Shown here: piece by piece, positions 12,013-23,825 of the stretch
Layout of the letters: every line of letters starts with the position of its first letter
How positions within the stretch are numbered: position 1 is the stretch's first letter
Origin: Theobroma cacao
Lineage: Eukaryota > Streptophyta > Magnoliopsida > Malvales > Malvaceae
Direction of reading: 5' to 3'
Assembly (NCBI RefSeq): GCF_000208745.1
Contig: NC_030851.1
Span: forward strand, 19,763,546 to 19,827,545
DNA length: 64,000 bases
Made by a program: the position numbers and the translations under genes
Notes under the pieces: generated by a model
The model's input: the letters and a program-made list of their open reading frames with translations, nothing else
Database searches by the model: none
Told to the model about the DNA's origin: nothing

Positions 12013-12757
12013 GTAAGTCCAAATCGTAACATTTTAGGTGTTTTTCTAGTTTAAGTTTGATTACATGTTGAGTAGTTAATTTAAATTATTTTAGTCAAAT
12101 TTTATGTTATTTTGTTTTAAATTACTTTAAGAGTAGTTATTGCTGGTTTCTTTTATTACTTTTGTAAGAAATTTGATGAAAAAGGCTCATTTGATGAAAA
12201 TCTATGCGAGTATGGTGATGGCTTTATTCATATACGTTGTGGCATTTTGACCATATATCTTTGTACAGAACTCCAAATGAAGTGATTCTTAGACCACTAA
12301 AACTCTACGAGGAAAAGCTACAACTTTTATGTTTACCACTTCACCCAGTTTTGATCAGATCATGGCCAAAATATTTGTCTAATTTAGAGCACTATAGTAG
12401 TATGCATGAACTGAACATGATGCGGTGTTTGGTGCATATCTTTCACTCCAAAAGTCCAATTGATGTGATTCTTGAGCCATTAAAAAGTTAAGAGATGAAG
12501 ATAAAACTTTTATGTTTACCACTTTTCCCAGTTCGAATCATATCAAGGTGAAAATCGCATTGGAAAATACTAAACAGATGTAGTTTTGCACAAGGCAGCA
12601 GGGCGACTAAGGTCGTGACATGGAGCTACTCATGGCTACAACGTTGAAGGAACCACCGCCACAACACTAGAAATTTAGGGCCACAACATTGAGTAGATGG
12701 GCGTATCATAGAAAAACCCGAGAGCACTGTGCCACAGAGTTGAAGAAGTAGAGCCAC
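12013..12757. repeat. Non-coding repeat remnant with two copies of an LTR module
   Basis: There is no gene. Two diverged copies (about 12270-12370 and 12455-12550) of a module containing ACTTTTATGTTTACCACTT and CCCAGTTTTGATCA are also recognisable at 62500-62620, and in the reverse orientation at 29104-29240 and 53335-53480. This suggests a decayed family C-like LTR piece. It ends where the E1 3' LTR begins. Confidence 0.5.
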
Positions 12758-13296
12758 TATAATGATATTTTCCCCGATTGTTACCAGCGTTCGAGACTTG
12801 CGAGTGAACCCGCCAAATCCCGAACAAGGCTTAGTTGAGATTCCTGTTAATTAAACTGAACATTCTAACGTGTATGAAATTCGACTAGGGTTTTATCATA
12901 ACATTTCACTGGTAACAATCATTTTCACTTAAACTAGATAAACAACGTCATTTAAGAAGTAACAATTGAGTACCAATAATCAGAATTAGTAAACTCCAAT
13001 GGTAATTTCAACATCACACGTGGTATTCATTACACAACCTCAAAGTTTTAGCAAACACATTTCTCATAGACTAATAATTTTTATAAGTCTAACTATTTTA
13101 CACAACACGACCCCTATGCAGTGGAGTGACACGGAGTGGAAGTCTAAGAGATGCCATTACCTACGTTGCAGCAAGCCTCGATGTGTTGAGCAATTTACTT
13201 GAGCTGACTACTTATCTGCAAAACGAAGATAAATGGGTGAGTCTCAAAGACTTAGTGATCATAGACTCCGTGAGCAGGGCGTTGGGGGGAAATAAG
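12758..13296 (-). mobile_element. E1 3' LTR, segment 1
   Basis: From 12785 onward it closely matches 61400-61925 (GACTTGCGAGTGAACC, ACTAGGGTTTTATCATAACA, CAACACGACCC). E2 interrupts it at 13297, inside a GGGGGGAAATAAG context that continues as CTAAGGACAGAAG at 24463, exactly as at 61914-61937. The outermost bases are eroded: TATAATGAT here against TGTAATGAC in the 5' copy. Confidence 0.8.
13292..13296. repeat. E2 target-site duplication, left copy (ATAAG)
   Basis: ATAAG immediately precedes the 5' LTR start TGTGAGACCC and is repeated exactly at 24458-24462 after the 3' LTR. Confidence 0.95.
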
Positions 13297-15066
13297 TGTG
13301 AGACCCTGTCAAGCTTGATTAAAAGACGATATTGTACTGAGTGGTATAACTAAGTTAAATCGAACCTTGAACTAGTTCAAATAAAAATTCTAAGAGGAAT
13401 TTGAAAATACTAAAACCCACAGAATGGCTTAGAATAGTGATTCGGAGTTCAAGGTCCAGTTTGGAGTCTATCAGGAAAATTGACAGATTAGGGACAAAAC
13501 GGTCATTTTACCATTTGATGATAAAATGGAGATTTTTAGCCAAGATTTGATCACATTTGATCAAGAATAATTATATGAAATATAATTATGATTATTGGAG
13601 TATAAAATGATGTTTAGCAGTGAAAATTTGTGATTCCCGGTATTTTTGGAGCACAAGGATAAAATGGTAATTTTACCACTAGAGGACTAAACGGGAATTT
13701 TTATAAAATGATTTTTGCCCCATTTGGTTAATATTGATCAATATTAGTGCTATTTGAGGTTGAAAAGTAGAAATAATGTGATTCCGGTACACTCTAGAGT
13801 ATAGAGGCAAAATCGTAATTTTTTCACCCCGAGGGCAAATCGATAAATTTTTCACCCCAGGACTTGTCAAGACCAAGGGATTTTAATTGTGGTAGGATTG
13901 GATAAATACTAGAATATTTGTGGTGGAAAATTAAGAAGAAAAAGTAAAAAAGTTTAAAAAATTGGGCCAATAAGCATGTGACATATGGCATGCTTGATTA
14001 TTTTATCATTTTCTATAGAAATCAGCCCATTAAATCCCCAACTCTCTCACCATATTCGGCCTAGGCAACCAGCAACAAGAACAAAGGAAGAACAAAGGGA
14101 AAAACAAGAAAACCTAGGTGCAAATTCAAAGAAAAAGTGAAGAAATCAAGGAAACAAGCTAGGTAAGTTAGAATTTCTTTAATTCTCCTTGATACCTAGC
14201 TTATCCATGCTTTTGTTCTTGATTTCCATGGTTGAATATTGAGTTATCATGATGAATTCAGTTCTGAAAAAAATGGGTATGGAAGAGGAATTGTTGTTGG
14301 AATAATTTGATTATAGACTATGTTAGTGTTTAGGGATAGTTAAGCATGGTTATGAACAAAAACACAAAAGAAATATTCAATTTCTCTAGGGTTCCATGTT
14401 GGTCGAACCATGAGGGCTAAATATCAATGGGGGATTGTTTTTATTTCAAGGAAAATGGCTTGAAAAATGATGAATTATGGTGAAACGGTTATGTAGAAAA
14501 ACAATTCGGTGCTAGTGCACCAAATGACTGAATTTTTCTATAAGGAACTATGAGCGTTCTAATGCTGAATTTGGCTTTATTTAAATGGTATGTCGTAAAT
14601 TAAGGTATTGGAGGAGAAATGGATTAATTTTGAGGTGATTTGGACACAATCGCCAATTAATCGGGTGATCGGTCGAATTTAATCGATATCGCGATTAAGC
14701 GGTAATCGGACGTATTTTTGCATTTACATATCACGCATTAGTAATCTAAATTAGTTTATATCGATTTAGGGACAATATAGTAAATTCCTCGACTTTGTTA
14801 TTTGTCAAGGTAGTGAGATGTCCGGAAAAGGTAAAGGAATTACGCTTGAGGACTATTAGTCCGAGTGCACCCGAAATCTAAATTTTCGACACTTGTGAGT
14901 GGACTGCCTTCAAAACTTGTTTTGTGAAATATAATGTAATTGCCACCCATTTGAATGAATTATCAAGTTTTTCATGAAAGAAGTGCCTAGGGAACAAGCT
15001 TTTGAAAAATGGTTTTAAGTTGTAATATGTGATTGCTATGGATTCATGCACTATTGTATTATGATG

Positions 15067-15106
<40 letters not shown>

Positions 15107-16290
15107 TGTGCATGATGAATGATATTGTATATAATGACTGTAACCGTGTGTGTGCACGAGGTGGAGAATGCACATGCCGGTGATGGTGGTGGCGTAAGAG
15201 ATAGATGATGATAGTGCCCGTGTGCACGATGTGGGGGGATGTACACGATAGCACTAATTGTGCACAATGTGGGGGGATGCACATGATGGTGCCAGCTATG
15301 TGCACGATGTGGGGGGATGTACATGAGNNNNNNNNNNNNNNNNNNNNNNNNNNNNNNNNNNNNNNNNNNNNNNNNNNNNNNNNNNNNNNNNNNNNNNNNN
15401 NNNNNNNNNNNNNNNNNNNNNNNNNNNNNNNNNNNNNNNNNNNNNNNNNNNNNNNNNNNNNNNNNNNNNNNNNNNNNNNNNNNNNNNNNNNNNNNNNNNN
15501 NNNNNNNNNNNNNNNNNNNNNNNNNNNNNNNNNNNNNNNNNNNNNNNNNNNNNNNNNNNNNNNNNNNNNNNNNNNNNNNNNNNNNNNNNNNNNNNNNNNN
15601 NNNNNNNNNNNNNNNNNNNNNNNNNNNNNNNNNNNNNNNNNNNNNNNNNNNNNNNNNNNNNNNNNNNNNNNNNNNNNNNNNNNNNNNNNNNNNNNNNNNN
15701 NNNNNNNNNNNNNNNNNNNNNNNNNNNNNNNNNNNNNNNNNNNNNNNNNNNNNNNNNNNNNNNNNNNNNNNNNNNNNNNNNNNNNNNNNNNNNNNNNNNN
15801 NNNNNNNNNNNNNNNNNNNNNNNNNNNNNNNNNNNNNNNNNNNNNNNNNNNNNNNNNNNNNNNNNNNNNNNNNNNNNNNNNNNNNNNNNNNNNNNNNNNN
15901 NNNNNNNNNNNNNNNNNNNNNNNNNNNNNNNNNNNNNNNNNNNNNNNNNNNNNNNNNNNNNNNNNNNNNNNNNNNNNNNNNNNNNNNNNNNNNNNNNNNN
16001 NNNNNNNNNNNNNNNNNNNNNNNNNNNNNNNNNNNNNNNNNNNNNNNNNNNNNNNNNNNNNNNNNNNNNNNNNNNNNNNNNNNNNNNNNNNNNNNNNNNN
16101 NNNNNNNNNNNNNNNNNNNNNNNNNNNNNNNNNNNNNNNNNNNNNNNNNNNNNNNNNNNNNNNNNNNNNNNNNNNNNNNNNNNNNNNNNNNNNNNNNNNN
16201 NNNNNNNNNNNNNTAATAGGCTTGCTTGGGTTAATGGATACGTCCATTGGACCCTTGCGCCGGTCATGGCCCGGAATTTGGGTCATGACA
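13297..16290 (+). mobile_element. 5' LTR of E2 (contains assembly gap)
   Basis: It starts TGTGAGACCCTGTCAAGC and ends TTTGGGTCATGACA next to the PBS. It aligns along its length with the 3' LTR. The missing part (15328-16213) corresponds to about 23454-24379 of the 3' copy, which holds the palindrome cluster and the second splice-acceptor-like site. It contains a donor-like AGGTAAGT at 14161-14168, an 85-nt block at 14810-14894 and a (TA)n tract at about 15067-15092. Confidence 0.95.
15328..16213. other. Assembly gap, 886 N
   Basis: There is a run of N inside the 5' LTR. From the 3' LTR the expected missing length is about 925 bases, so the estimated size is close. Any open reading frame spanning it is meaningless. 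Confidence 1.
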
Positions 16291-16294
16291 ATGT

Positions 16295-16306
16295 TGGTAT
16301 TAGAGC
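16295..16306 (+). promoter_or_regulatory. Primer-binding site of E2 (initiator tRNA-Met)
   Basis: TGGTATTAGAGC, four bases after the LTR end, matches the initiator tRNA-Met complement with one C to T change. Confidence 0.9.
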
Positions 16307-16515
16307 CCTAGGTTTGTCTAGGTCCTAGAACTTCCTTTTGTTGGTCCAACAAAGAGTCGGGTCTTTATGTGGGAACTTCAGTTGTAAAGTGTGAACCGCG
16401 ACACATTTTACAACCAAATGACCTCATAGATTCCCTATCTTAGAAACCACCTTTTGTTTTAAGTATGATTATAAGATGTGTTTAATATCAAGTGTTTGCT
16501 CTTATCTAGGTAAGA

Positions 16516-17765
16516 ATGCCACCTAAGGCACGAGCCGCCTCAAGATGAATGAGAGAGCAAGATGCTCCTATTGAGATGGCAGATAGGCCACGGGCATCCT
16601 ATTGAGAGGCTGAGGTAGACGTGGCAAGGCCACTAGGCCGATGAGGTCGGATACGCCTATGAGTAGGCAACATGAGGGAAAGTCCTCAAGTGATGTTGAT
16701 AGACACCCAGCTGAGGGTATTACTATTGAGGATTTGGTGGCAGGCCTACAGGGAGTTAACCGGATTGTAGAGATGATGGCGACTCGTATGGAGGATATAC
16801 AAAGGGTAGTAGAGGGGAGACCTACAGTACAAGAATCTCTTAGCTCCCAAGGATAGGCCGATATCCAATATCGTGAGGTTGAGAGGGGTCACTTAGAGAT
16901 TTCTCTTCCCGATTTCCTACAGCTTAAGCCTCCATCATTTTCAGGGTCTGATGCATCAGAGAAACCCCAGGTTTTCTTGGATAAAATGGAGAAGATATGT
17001 AAAGCTTTGGGATGCTCCAATGTTCGGTCAGTTGAGTTAGTCGCTTTTCGATTAGAGTATGTGGCACAGGAGTGGTATAGCTCTTTGTGTAGAGGCAGAC
17101 CGACGGATGCAGCGCCATTGGCTTCGAGTGAGTTTAGTGCAGCTTTCTTAGATCGATTCCTACCACTCAATGTACGTAATGCTAGAGCTAGGGAGTTTAA
17201 GACTTTGGTACAGACTTCGACTATACTGGTGTCGGAGTATGACATCAAGTTCACACAGTTGTCTCGGTATGCTCCCTAGCTCGTTTCTACTGAGGAGATG
17301 AAGATTCAGAGGTTTGTGGATGGGTTAGTAGAGCCACTGTTTAGGGCTGTGGCATCTCGAGATTTCACTACCTATTCCGCAGTAATAGATTGTGCTCAGC
17401 GCATTGAGATGAGGACCAGTGAGAGTAGGGCTACGAGGGACAGAGCTAAGAGGGCTAGGATAGAGAGTTATCAGGGTCATAGAGATTTCAGCAGTGGTGG
17501 TTCGTCTTCTAGCCATCAGGGTCCACAATGGGATTCACGATTATCCCAGCAAAGGAGTGGCCTGCCTAGTGCTAGTGTTGGGACGGGACAGAGAACTTTC
17601 AATGCTAGGAGGCAACAAGATTCGAGATAGAGTAGTCAAGTTATCCACCCTTGTAATACTTGTGGGAGGAGACATAGTGGACGATGTTTACATACTGTGG
17701 CAATTTGTTATGGGTGTAGCCAACCCGGGAACATTAGGAGGAATTGTCCAATGGCTCATCAATCA
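16516..17765 (+). pseudogene. Gag of E2
   Basis: The start is taken at the ATG of MPPKARAASR, matching the E5 gag start; a TGA follows after ten codons. A frame change before 16641 leads into frame 3, which then carries the rest of the polyprotein. Visible parts are a TIEDLVAGLQGV helix region, the retrotransposon Gag core ([57 protein letters not shown]), a Gly/Ser-rich linker, and a Cys-rich tail with [12 protein letters not shown] followed by [14 protein letters not shown]. The second knuckle has Asn where the zinc-binding His is expected. In-frame stops are at 16854, 17277 and 17628. Gag would form the virus-like particle and bind element RNA. Confidence 0.9.
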
Positions 17766-17936
17766 CAAGATTCTGCATGTGGTTCCACCCAGCCAGCTTC
17801 GTCTGCTCCTTCAGTTGCTGCCTCATCTGGCCGGGAGGCTAGTGGATCGAGAGGTAGAGGTGCTGGTACTTCTTTTCAGGGCAAGCCATTTGGGTCTGGA
17901 CATCAGAGTTCTATTGGTAGAGGCAAAGCGAGGGTG

Positions 17937-19202
17937 TTTGCTTTAACACAGCAGGAGGCCCAGACATCCAATGCTGTGGACTCAGGTATTCTTTCAATTT
18001 GTGATATAAATGCTCGAGTCTTATTTGATCCTGATGCTACCCATTCTTTTTTCTCTCCATGTTTTGCGTCATGGTTGAGTAGAGATCGTGTTAGGAGAGA
18101 GGAACAATTAGTGGTGTCTACTCCTTTAAAGGAGATATTTGTGGCCAAATGGGAATATGAGTCTTGTGTAGTACGAGTCAAGGACAAGGACACTTTGGTG
18201 AATTTGGTGGTGTTAGACACCTTAGACTTTGATGTGATCTTGGGGATGGATTGGCTATCACCCTGTCATGCTAATGTGGATTGTTATCATAAATTGGTTC
18301 GATTTGATTTCCTCGGTGAACCATCATTTAGTATTCAGGGGGATAGGAGTAATGCTCCAACTAATTTGATATCGGTCATTTCTGTCAGAAGATTATTACG
18401 ACAGGGTTTTATAGGTTACTTGGCGGTGGTAAGAGATACTAAGGCGAAGGTTAGAAATGTAAGTCAAGTGTCGGTGGTGAAGGAGTTTGTGGATGTATTT
18501 CCCGAGGAGCTACCAAGTTTACCTCTCAAGCGGGACTTTGAATTTTGCATAGATTTAATTCTCGACACTAGACCTATATCCATACCCCCATATAGAATGG
18601 CACCGGCAGAGCTTAAAGAGCTTAAGGATCAATTAGAGGATTTGTTGGATAAAGGCTTCATTCGTCCAAGTGTATCCCCATGGGGAGCACCGGTGTTATT
18701 TGTAAAGAATAAAGATACGTCACTTAGGCTGTGCATTGATTATCGACAGCTTAATAAAGTGACGGTGAAGAATAAGTATCCTCTCCCAAGGATAGATGAT
18801 TTATTTGATCAATTACAAGGAGCACAATGTTTCTCTAAGATAAATCTGCGATTTGGGTACCATCAGTTGAGAATCCGAAATAAAGATATACCCAAGATCG
18901 TATTTCGAACAAGATATGGGCACTATGAGTTCTTGGTGATGTCATTTGGGCTCATGAATGCTCTTGCAGCCTTTATGGATTTGATGAATCGAGTGTTCAA
19001 GCCTTATTTGGATAAGTTCGTGGTGCTGTTTGTTGATGACATCTTGATATATTCGAAGAGCCGAGAGGAGCATGAGCAACATCTTAAGATAGTGCTCCAA
19101 ATTTTAAGAGAACATCAATTGTATGCCAAGTTCTCCAAGTGTGAGTTTTGGCTCGAAAGTGTTGCATTCTTGGGGCATGTGGTATCTAAGGATGGGATAT
19201 GA
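17937..19202 (+). pseudogene. Protease and reverse transcriptase of E2
   Basis: One 501-codon open stretch beginning at 17697 covers the zinc knuckle, protease and RT. The protease active site reads [10 protein letters not shown] (Asp at 18027). The Gly of the catalytic D-x-G triad is replaced by Asp, which should abolish cleavage. RT shows [41 protein letters not shown] and [15 protein letters not shown]. The F-V-D-D box (Asp codons at 19035 and 19038) is intact. Motif A reads SKINLRFGY, with Asn at 18843 where the metal-binding Asp is expected. RT is thus predicted inactive even without the stop at 19200. It would copy element RNA into cDNA in the particle. Confidence 0.92.
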
Positions 19203-19805
19203 GTTGATTCAAAGAAAATTGAAGCAGTGAAAAAATGGCCAAGGCCACCATCAATTACGGAGATTAAAAGCTTTGTGGGTTTGGCTGTCTATTATCGTCG
19301 CTTTGTGAAAGACTTCTCCAAATTAGTCACCCCTCTGACTAAGCTGACACGTAAGGATACAAAATTTGAGTGGTCTGATGCTTGTGAGAATAGCTTTGAG
19401 AGGCTTAAGGCATGTCTCACCACAGCTCCAGTCTTAAGCCTACTGCAAGGCACGGGGGGTTATACGGTGTTTTGTGATGCATCGGGGGTTGGTTTAGGAT
19501 GTGTATTAATGCAACATGGGAAGGTGATTACGTATGCATCTAGGCAACTTAAAAGTCATGAGCAAAATTACCCCATACATGATTTGGAAATGGCAGCAAT
19601 CGTGTTTGCCTTGAAAATTTGGAGACATTATTTGTATGGTGAGACTTACGAGATATACACAGACCGCAAAAGTTTGAAGTATATATTTCAGCAGAGGGAT
19701 CTTAACTTGCGGCAACGTAGATGGATGGAGTTGCTAAAGAATTATGATTGTACTATTCTTTACCATCCCGGTAAGGCCAATGTAGTGGTGGATGCCTTGA
19801 GCAGA
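19203..19805 (+). pseudogene. RT connection and RNase H of E2
   Basis: The region continues in the same frame after the stop at 19200. It shows [18 protein letters not shown] (RT thumb/connection), then RNase [16 protein letters not shown] (Asp at 19476), [19 protein letters not shown] (Glu at 19587), [12 protein letters not shown] (Asp at 19662), and a final VVVDALSRK Asp. The four acidic residues that hold the metals are retained. Arg replaces the usual His after the third Asp. RNase H would degrade the RNA strand during cDNA synthesis. No frameshift is present. Confidence 0.9.
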
Positions 19806-21377
19806 AAATCAATGGGAAGCTTAGCACATATTTCTACTGATAGGAGATCATTGATTAGAGAGATCCATAGCTTGGGAGCCATAGGTGTGCATTTGGAAGT
19901 TGAGGAGACAGATGCATTGCTAGCACATTTTAGATTAAGGCCTATCTTAATGGACCGAATAAAAAAAGCACAAAGTAAAGATGAGTTTGTGGCTAAGGCC
20001 TTAGAGGATCCTCAGGGAAGGAAAGGAAAAATGTTTACCAAAGGCACAGATGGAGTGTTGAGGTATGGAACCAGACTTTATGTGCTTGATGGTGACGGGT
20101 TGAGGAGAGAAATATTGGAGGAAGCTCACATGGCAGCTTATGTGGTACATCCAGGGGCTACAAAGATGTATCAAGATTTGAAAGAGGTGCATTGGTGGGA
20201 AGGACTTAAGAGAGATGTAGTTGAGTTTGTCTCCAAGTGCTTGGTTTGTCAACAGGTTAAGGCTGAGCATCAAAAGCCTGTAGGGCTACTACAGCCATTA
20301 CCAGTACCCGAGTGGAAGCGGGAACATATTGCTATGGACTTTGTAACGGGTTTGCCTTGAATCAGTGTGGGACATAATTCAATTTGGATAGTAGTAGACC
20401 GATTAACAAAGTTAGCTCATTTTCTTCCGGTTAAGACTACTTACGGGGCTGCCCAATACGTTCGAGTTTATGTGGATGAGATAGTACGACTACATGGTAT
20501 TCCCATTTCTATAGTATCTGACAGAGGAGCTTAGTTTACTAGTAGGTTTTGGGCAAAGTTGCAGGAAGCATTGGGCACTAAGTTGGATTTCAGCACAGCT
20601 TTCCACCCTCAGACTGATGGACAGTCTGAATGGACCATACAAACATTGGAGGATATGTTTAGAGTTTGTGTGATAGACCTTGGTGCCAGGTGGGATCAAT
20701 ATCTACCCTTAGTGGAGTTTGCCTACAACAATAGTTTCCAAACTAGCATCCAAATGGCACCATTTGAGGCATTATATGGATGGAGATGTAGGTCACCCAT
20801 TGGATGGCTAGAGGTGGGAGAAATGAAACTTTTGGAGCCTGAATTGGTGTAGGATACAACCACGATAATACGCATGATCCGTCAGAAGATGTTAACAGCA
20901 CAAAGTAAATAGAAATCATATGCTGATAACCGACGGTGAGACTTGGAGTTCCAAGTAGGAGATCATGTTTTTTTGAAAGTTTCACCAACTAAAGGGGTAA
21001 TGAGGTTTGGCAAGAAAGGGAAGTTAAGTCCTTGGTATATAGGGCCATTCGAGATCTTAAAAAGGGTTGGAGCGGTGGCTTATCGTTTGGCATTACCACC
21101 AGACCTTTCGAATATTCATCCCGTGTTTCATGTGTCCATGCTTAGGAAGTACAACTCGGATCCATCACATGTAATACGGTATGAAACCATTCAGTTGCAA
21201 GATGATCTAACCTATGAGAAACAACCGGTAGCTATCCTTGATAGGCAAGTGAAAAAGCTCCGTTCAAAGGATGTAGCCTCAGTGAAAGTGTTGTGGCGAA
21301 ATCACACTAGCGAGGAGGTAACGTGGGAAGCTGAGGATGAGATGCGGACAAAGCATCCACACCTCTTCGATATGTAA
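19806..21377 (+). pseudogene. Integrase with chromodomain-like tail of E2
   Basis: The N-terminal zinc region shows [16 protein letters not shown] then CLVCQQVK, so the HHCC ligands are present. The catalytic core keeps Asp at 20337 (MDFVTGLP), Asp at 20520 (VSDRGA) and Glu at 20628 (QTDGQSE): D,D(35)E spacing is preserved. The C-terminal part has HPVFHVSMLRKY and ends in a chromodomain-like tail (VKVLWRNHTSEEVTWEAEDE ...HPHLF). In-frame stops are at 20358, 20532, 20850, 20910 and 20937; the natural stop is at 21375. Integrase inserts the cDNA. In chromoviruses the tail is thought to steer insertion toward heterochromatin. Confidence 0.92.
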
Positions 21378-21426
21378 AGGTAAGCCATTCTTCATTGAAT
21401 TTAAATTTGGGGACCAAATTTTTATT

Positions 21427-21438
21427 AGTGGCGGAGAA
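21427..21438 (+). promoter_or_regulatory. Polypurine tract of E2
   Basis: AGTGGCGGAGAA lies directly before the 3' LTR start TGTGAGACCC. It is a variant of the AAGTGGGGGAGAA tract used by E3. Confidence 0.85.
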
Positions 21439-22950
21439 TGTGAGACCCTATCAAGCTCGATTAAAAGACGGTATTGTACCGAGTGGTACAATTAAGTTAA
21501 ATCGAGCCTTCAACTAGTTCAAATAGAAATTCTAAGAGGAATTTGAAAATTCTAAAACCCACAGAATGGCTTAGAATAATGATTCGGCGTTTAAGGTCCA
21601 GTTTGAAGTCCATCAGGAAAATTGACCGATTAGGGACAAAACGGTTATTTTGCCATTTGATGATAAAATGGAGATTTTTAGCCAGGATTTGATCACATTT
21701 GACCAAGAATAATTATATGAAATATAATTATGATTATTGGACTATAAAATGATGTTTAGCAATGAAAAATTATGATTTTCGGTATTTTTGGAACACAAGG
21801 ATAAAAGGATAATTTTACCACTGAAGGACTAAACGGAAATTTTTATAAAACGATTTTTACCCTATTTGGTTAATATTGATCAATATTAGTGTTATTTGAG
21901 GTTGAAAAGTAGAAATAATGTGATTCCGCTACATTTCGGAGTATAAGGGTAAAATTATAATTTTTTTCGCCTCGAGGGCAAATCGGTAAATTTTTCACCC
22001 TAGCACTTGTCAAGACCAAGGGATTTTAATTGTAGTAGGATTGGATAAATACCAGAATATTTGTGGTGGAAAATTAAGAAGAAAAAGTCAAAAAGTTAAA
22101 AAATTTAGGCCAATAAGCATGTGACACATGGCATGCTTAATTATTTTATTGTTTTCTATAGAAATCAGCCCATTAAATCCCCAACTCTCTCACCATATTC
22201 GGCCTAGGCAACCAGCAACAAGAACAAAGGAAGAACAAAGGGAAAAACAAGAAAACCTAGGTAGAAATTCAAAGAAAAAGTAAAGAAATCAAGGAAACAA
22301 GCTAGGTAAGTTAGAATTTCTTTAATTCTCCTTGATACCTAGCTTACCTATGCTTTTGTTCTTGATTTCCATGGTTAAATATTGAGTTATCATGATGAAT
22401 TCAATTCTGAAAAATGGGTATGGAAGAGGAATTGTTGTTGGAATAATTTGATTTTAGACTATGTTAGTGTTTAGGGATAGTTAAGCATGGTTATGAACAA
22501 AAACACAAAAGAAATATTCAATTTCTCTAGGGTTCCGGGTTGGTCGAACCATGAGGGCTGAATATCAATGGGGGATTGTTTTTATTTCAAGGAAAATGGC
22601 TTGAAAAATGATGAATTAAGGTGAAACGGTTATGTAGAAAAAAAATTCGGTGCTACTGCACCAAATGACCGAATTTTTCTATAAGGAACTGTGAGGGTTC
22701 TAATGCTGAATTTGGCTTTATTTAAATGGTATGTGGTAAATTAAGGTATTAGAGGATAAATGGATTAATTTGGAGGTGATTTGGACACAATCGCCAATTA
22801 ATCGGGTGATCGGTCAAATTTAATCGATACCGCGATTAAGCGATAATCGAACGTATTTTTGCATTTACATATCAAGCATTAGGAATTTAAATTAGTTTAT
22901 ATCAATTTAGGGACAATATAGTAAATTTCTCGATTTTGTTATTTGTCAAG

Positions 22951-23035
22951 GTAGTGAGACGTCCGAAAAAGGCAAAGGAATTGCACTTGAGGACTATTCG
23001 TCCGAGTGCACCCGAAATCCGGATTTTTGACACCT
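22951..23035 (+). other. Predicted 85-nt internal leader exon (E2 3' LTR)
   Basis: It is preceded by TTATTTGTCAAG and followed by GTGAGTG, and is flanked by predicted introns 22306-22950 and 23036-24081. The block is the same length in the 5' LTR (14810-14894) and in the solo LTR 32294-35167 (33612-33696, minus strand). Function is inferred only from site order and conservation. Confidence 0.45.
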
Positions 23036-23274
23036 GTGAGTGTACTGCCATCGAAACTTGTTTTGGGAAATATAATGTAATTGTCACCCATTTGAATGAA
23101 TTATCAAGTTTTTCATGAAAACAAGTGCCTTGGGAACAAGCTTTTGAAAAATGGTTTTAAGTTGTAATATGTGATTGCTATGGATTCATGCATTATTGTA
23201 TTATGAGGATATATATATATATATATGTGTGTTGTGCATGATGAATGATATTGTATATAATAACTGTAACCGTG

Positions 23275-23453
23275 TGTGTGCACGAGGTGGAGAATGCACA
23301 TGCCGGTGATGGTGGTGGCGTAAGAGATAGATGATGATAGTGCCCGTGTGCACGATGTGGGGGGATGTACACGATAGCACTAATTGTGCACAATGTGGGG
23401 GGATGCACATGATGGTGCCAGCTATGTGCACGATGTGGGGGGATGTACATGAG
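23275..23453 (+). repeat. LTR minisatellite, GATGTGGGGGGATG core
   Basis: Three near-copies of a unit of about 48 bp contain TGCAC(G/A)ATGTGGGGGGATG and follow a (TA)n tract. The same tract in the 5' LTR (15150-15327) is almost base-for-base identical. Confidence 0.85.
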
Positions 23454-23668
23454 TCGGGAGTGATTATGATGATATTAATGTTTTGTCTATGTAATTATGC
23501 ATATCTAGATTTATGAAATGAAAGCTCATGAATGTGATATATGGTTGACATATATGTGAAATTTGACACATTGTACTTTGAGAATTTTCATGAGTTTTAT
23601 GTTGATTTTGTTAGTTTAGCAGGATGGCTTTTTGTTGAGTGAGGGAAAATGTTTCTCTTGTTGCTCTG

Positions 23669-23825
23669 TTTTCGCTGCAGCGAAAGTCATGCTCGCTGCA
23701 GCAAGAAACTCTCGGGTTTGAGGACCTTTCACCAGAACTGGTTCTCGTTGCAGCGAAAAACTTTCTGTTTCTGGGTAACAATTTCGCTGTAGCAAAATTC
23801 ATTCTCGCTGTAGCGAAAAACTTTT
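23669..23825 (+). repeat. Cluster of short palindromes (TCGCTGCAGCGA core)
   Basis: Five related motifs occur here. TTTCGCTGCAGCGAAA at 23670-23685 is a perfect palindrome. Others differ by C to T or G to A at the central CTGCAG. The same cluster is found in family C LTRs. Confidence 0.85.

Noticed and set aside
15051..16311. Open reading frames of 299-411 codons across this interval
   Set aside because: They consist mostly of undetermined residues from the N gap, with minisatellite-derived ends; no protein is supported.
18027..18038. Protease D-P-x-A as a new active-site type
   Set aside because: Pro after the catalytic Asp also occurs in E1 and E7, so it is a group trait; only the Gly to Asp change in E2 is a lesion.
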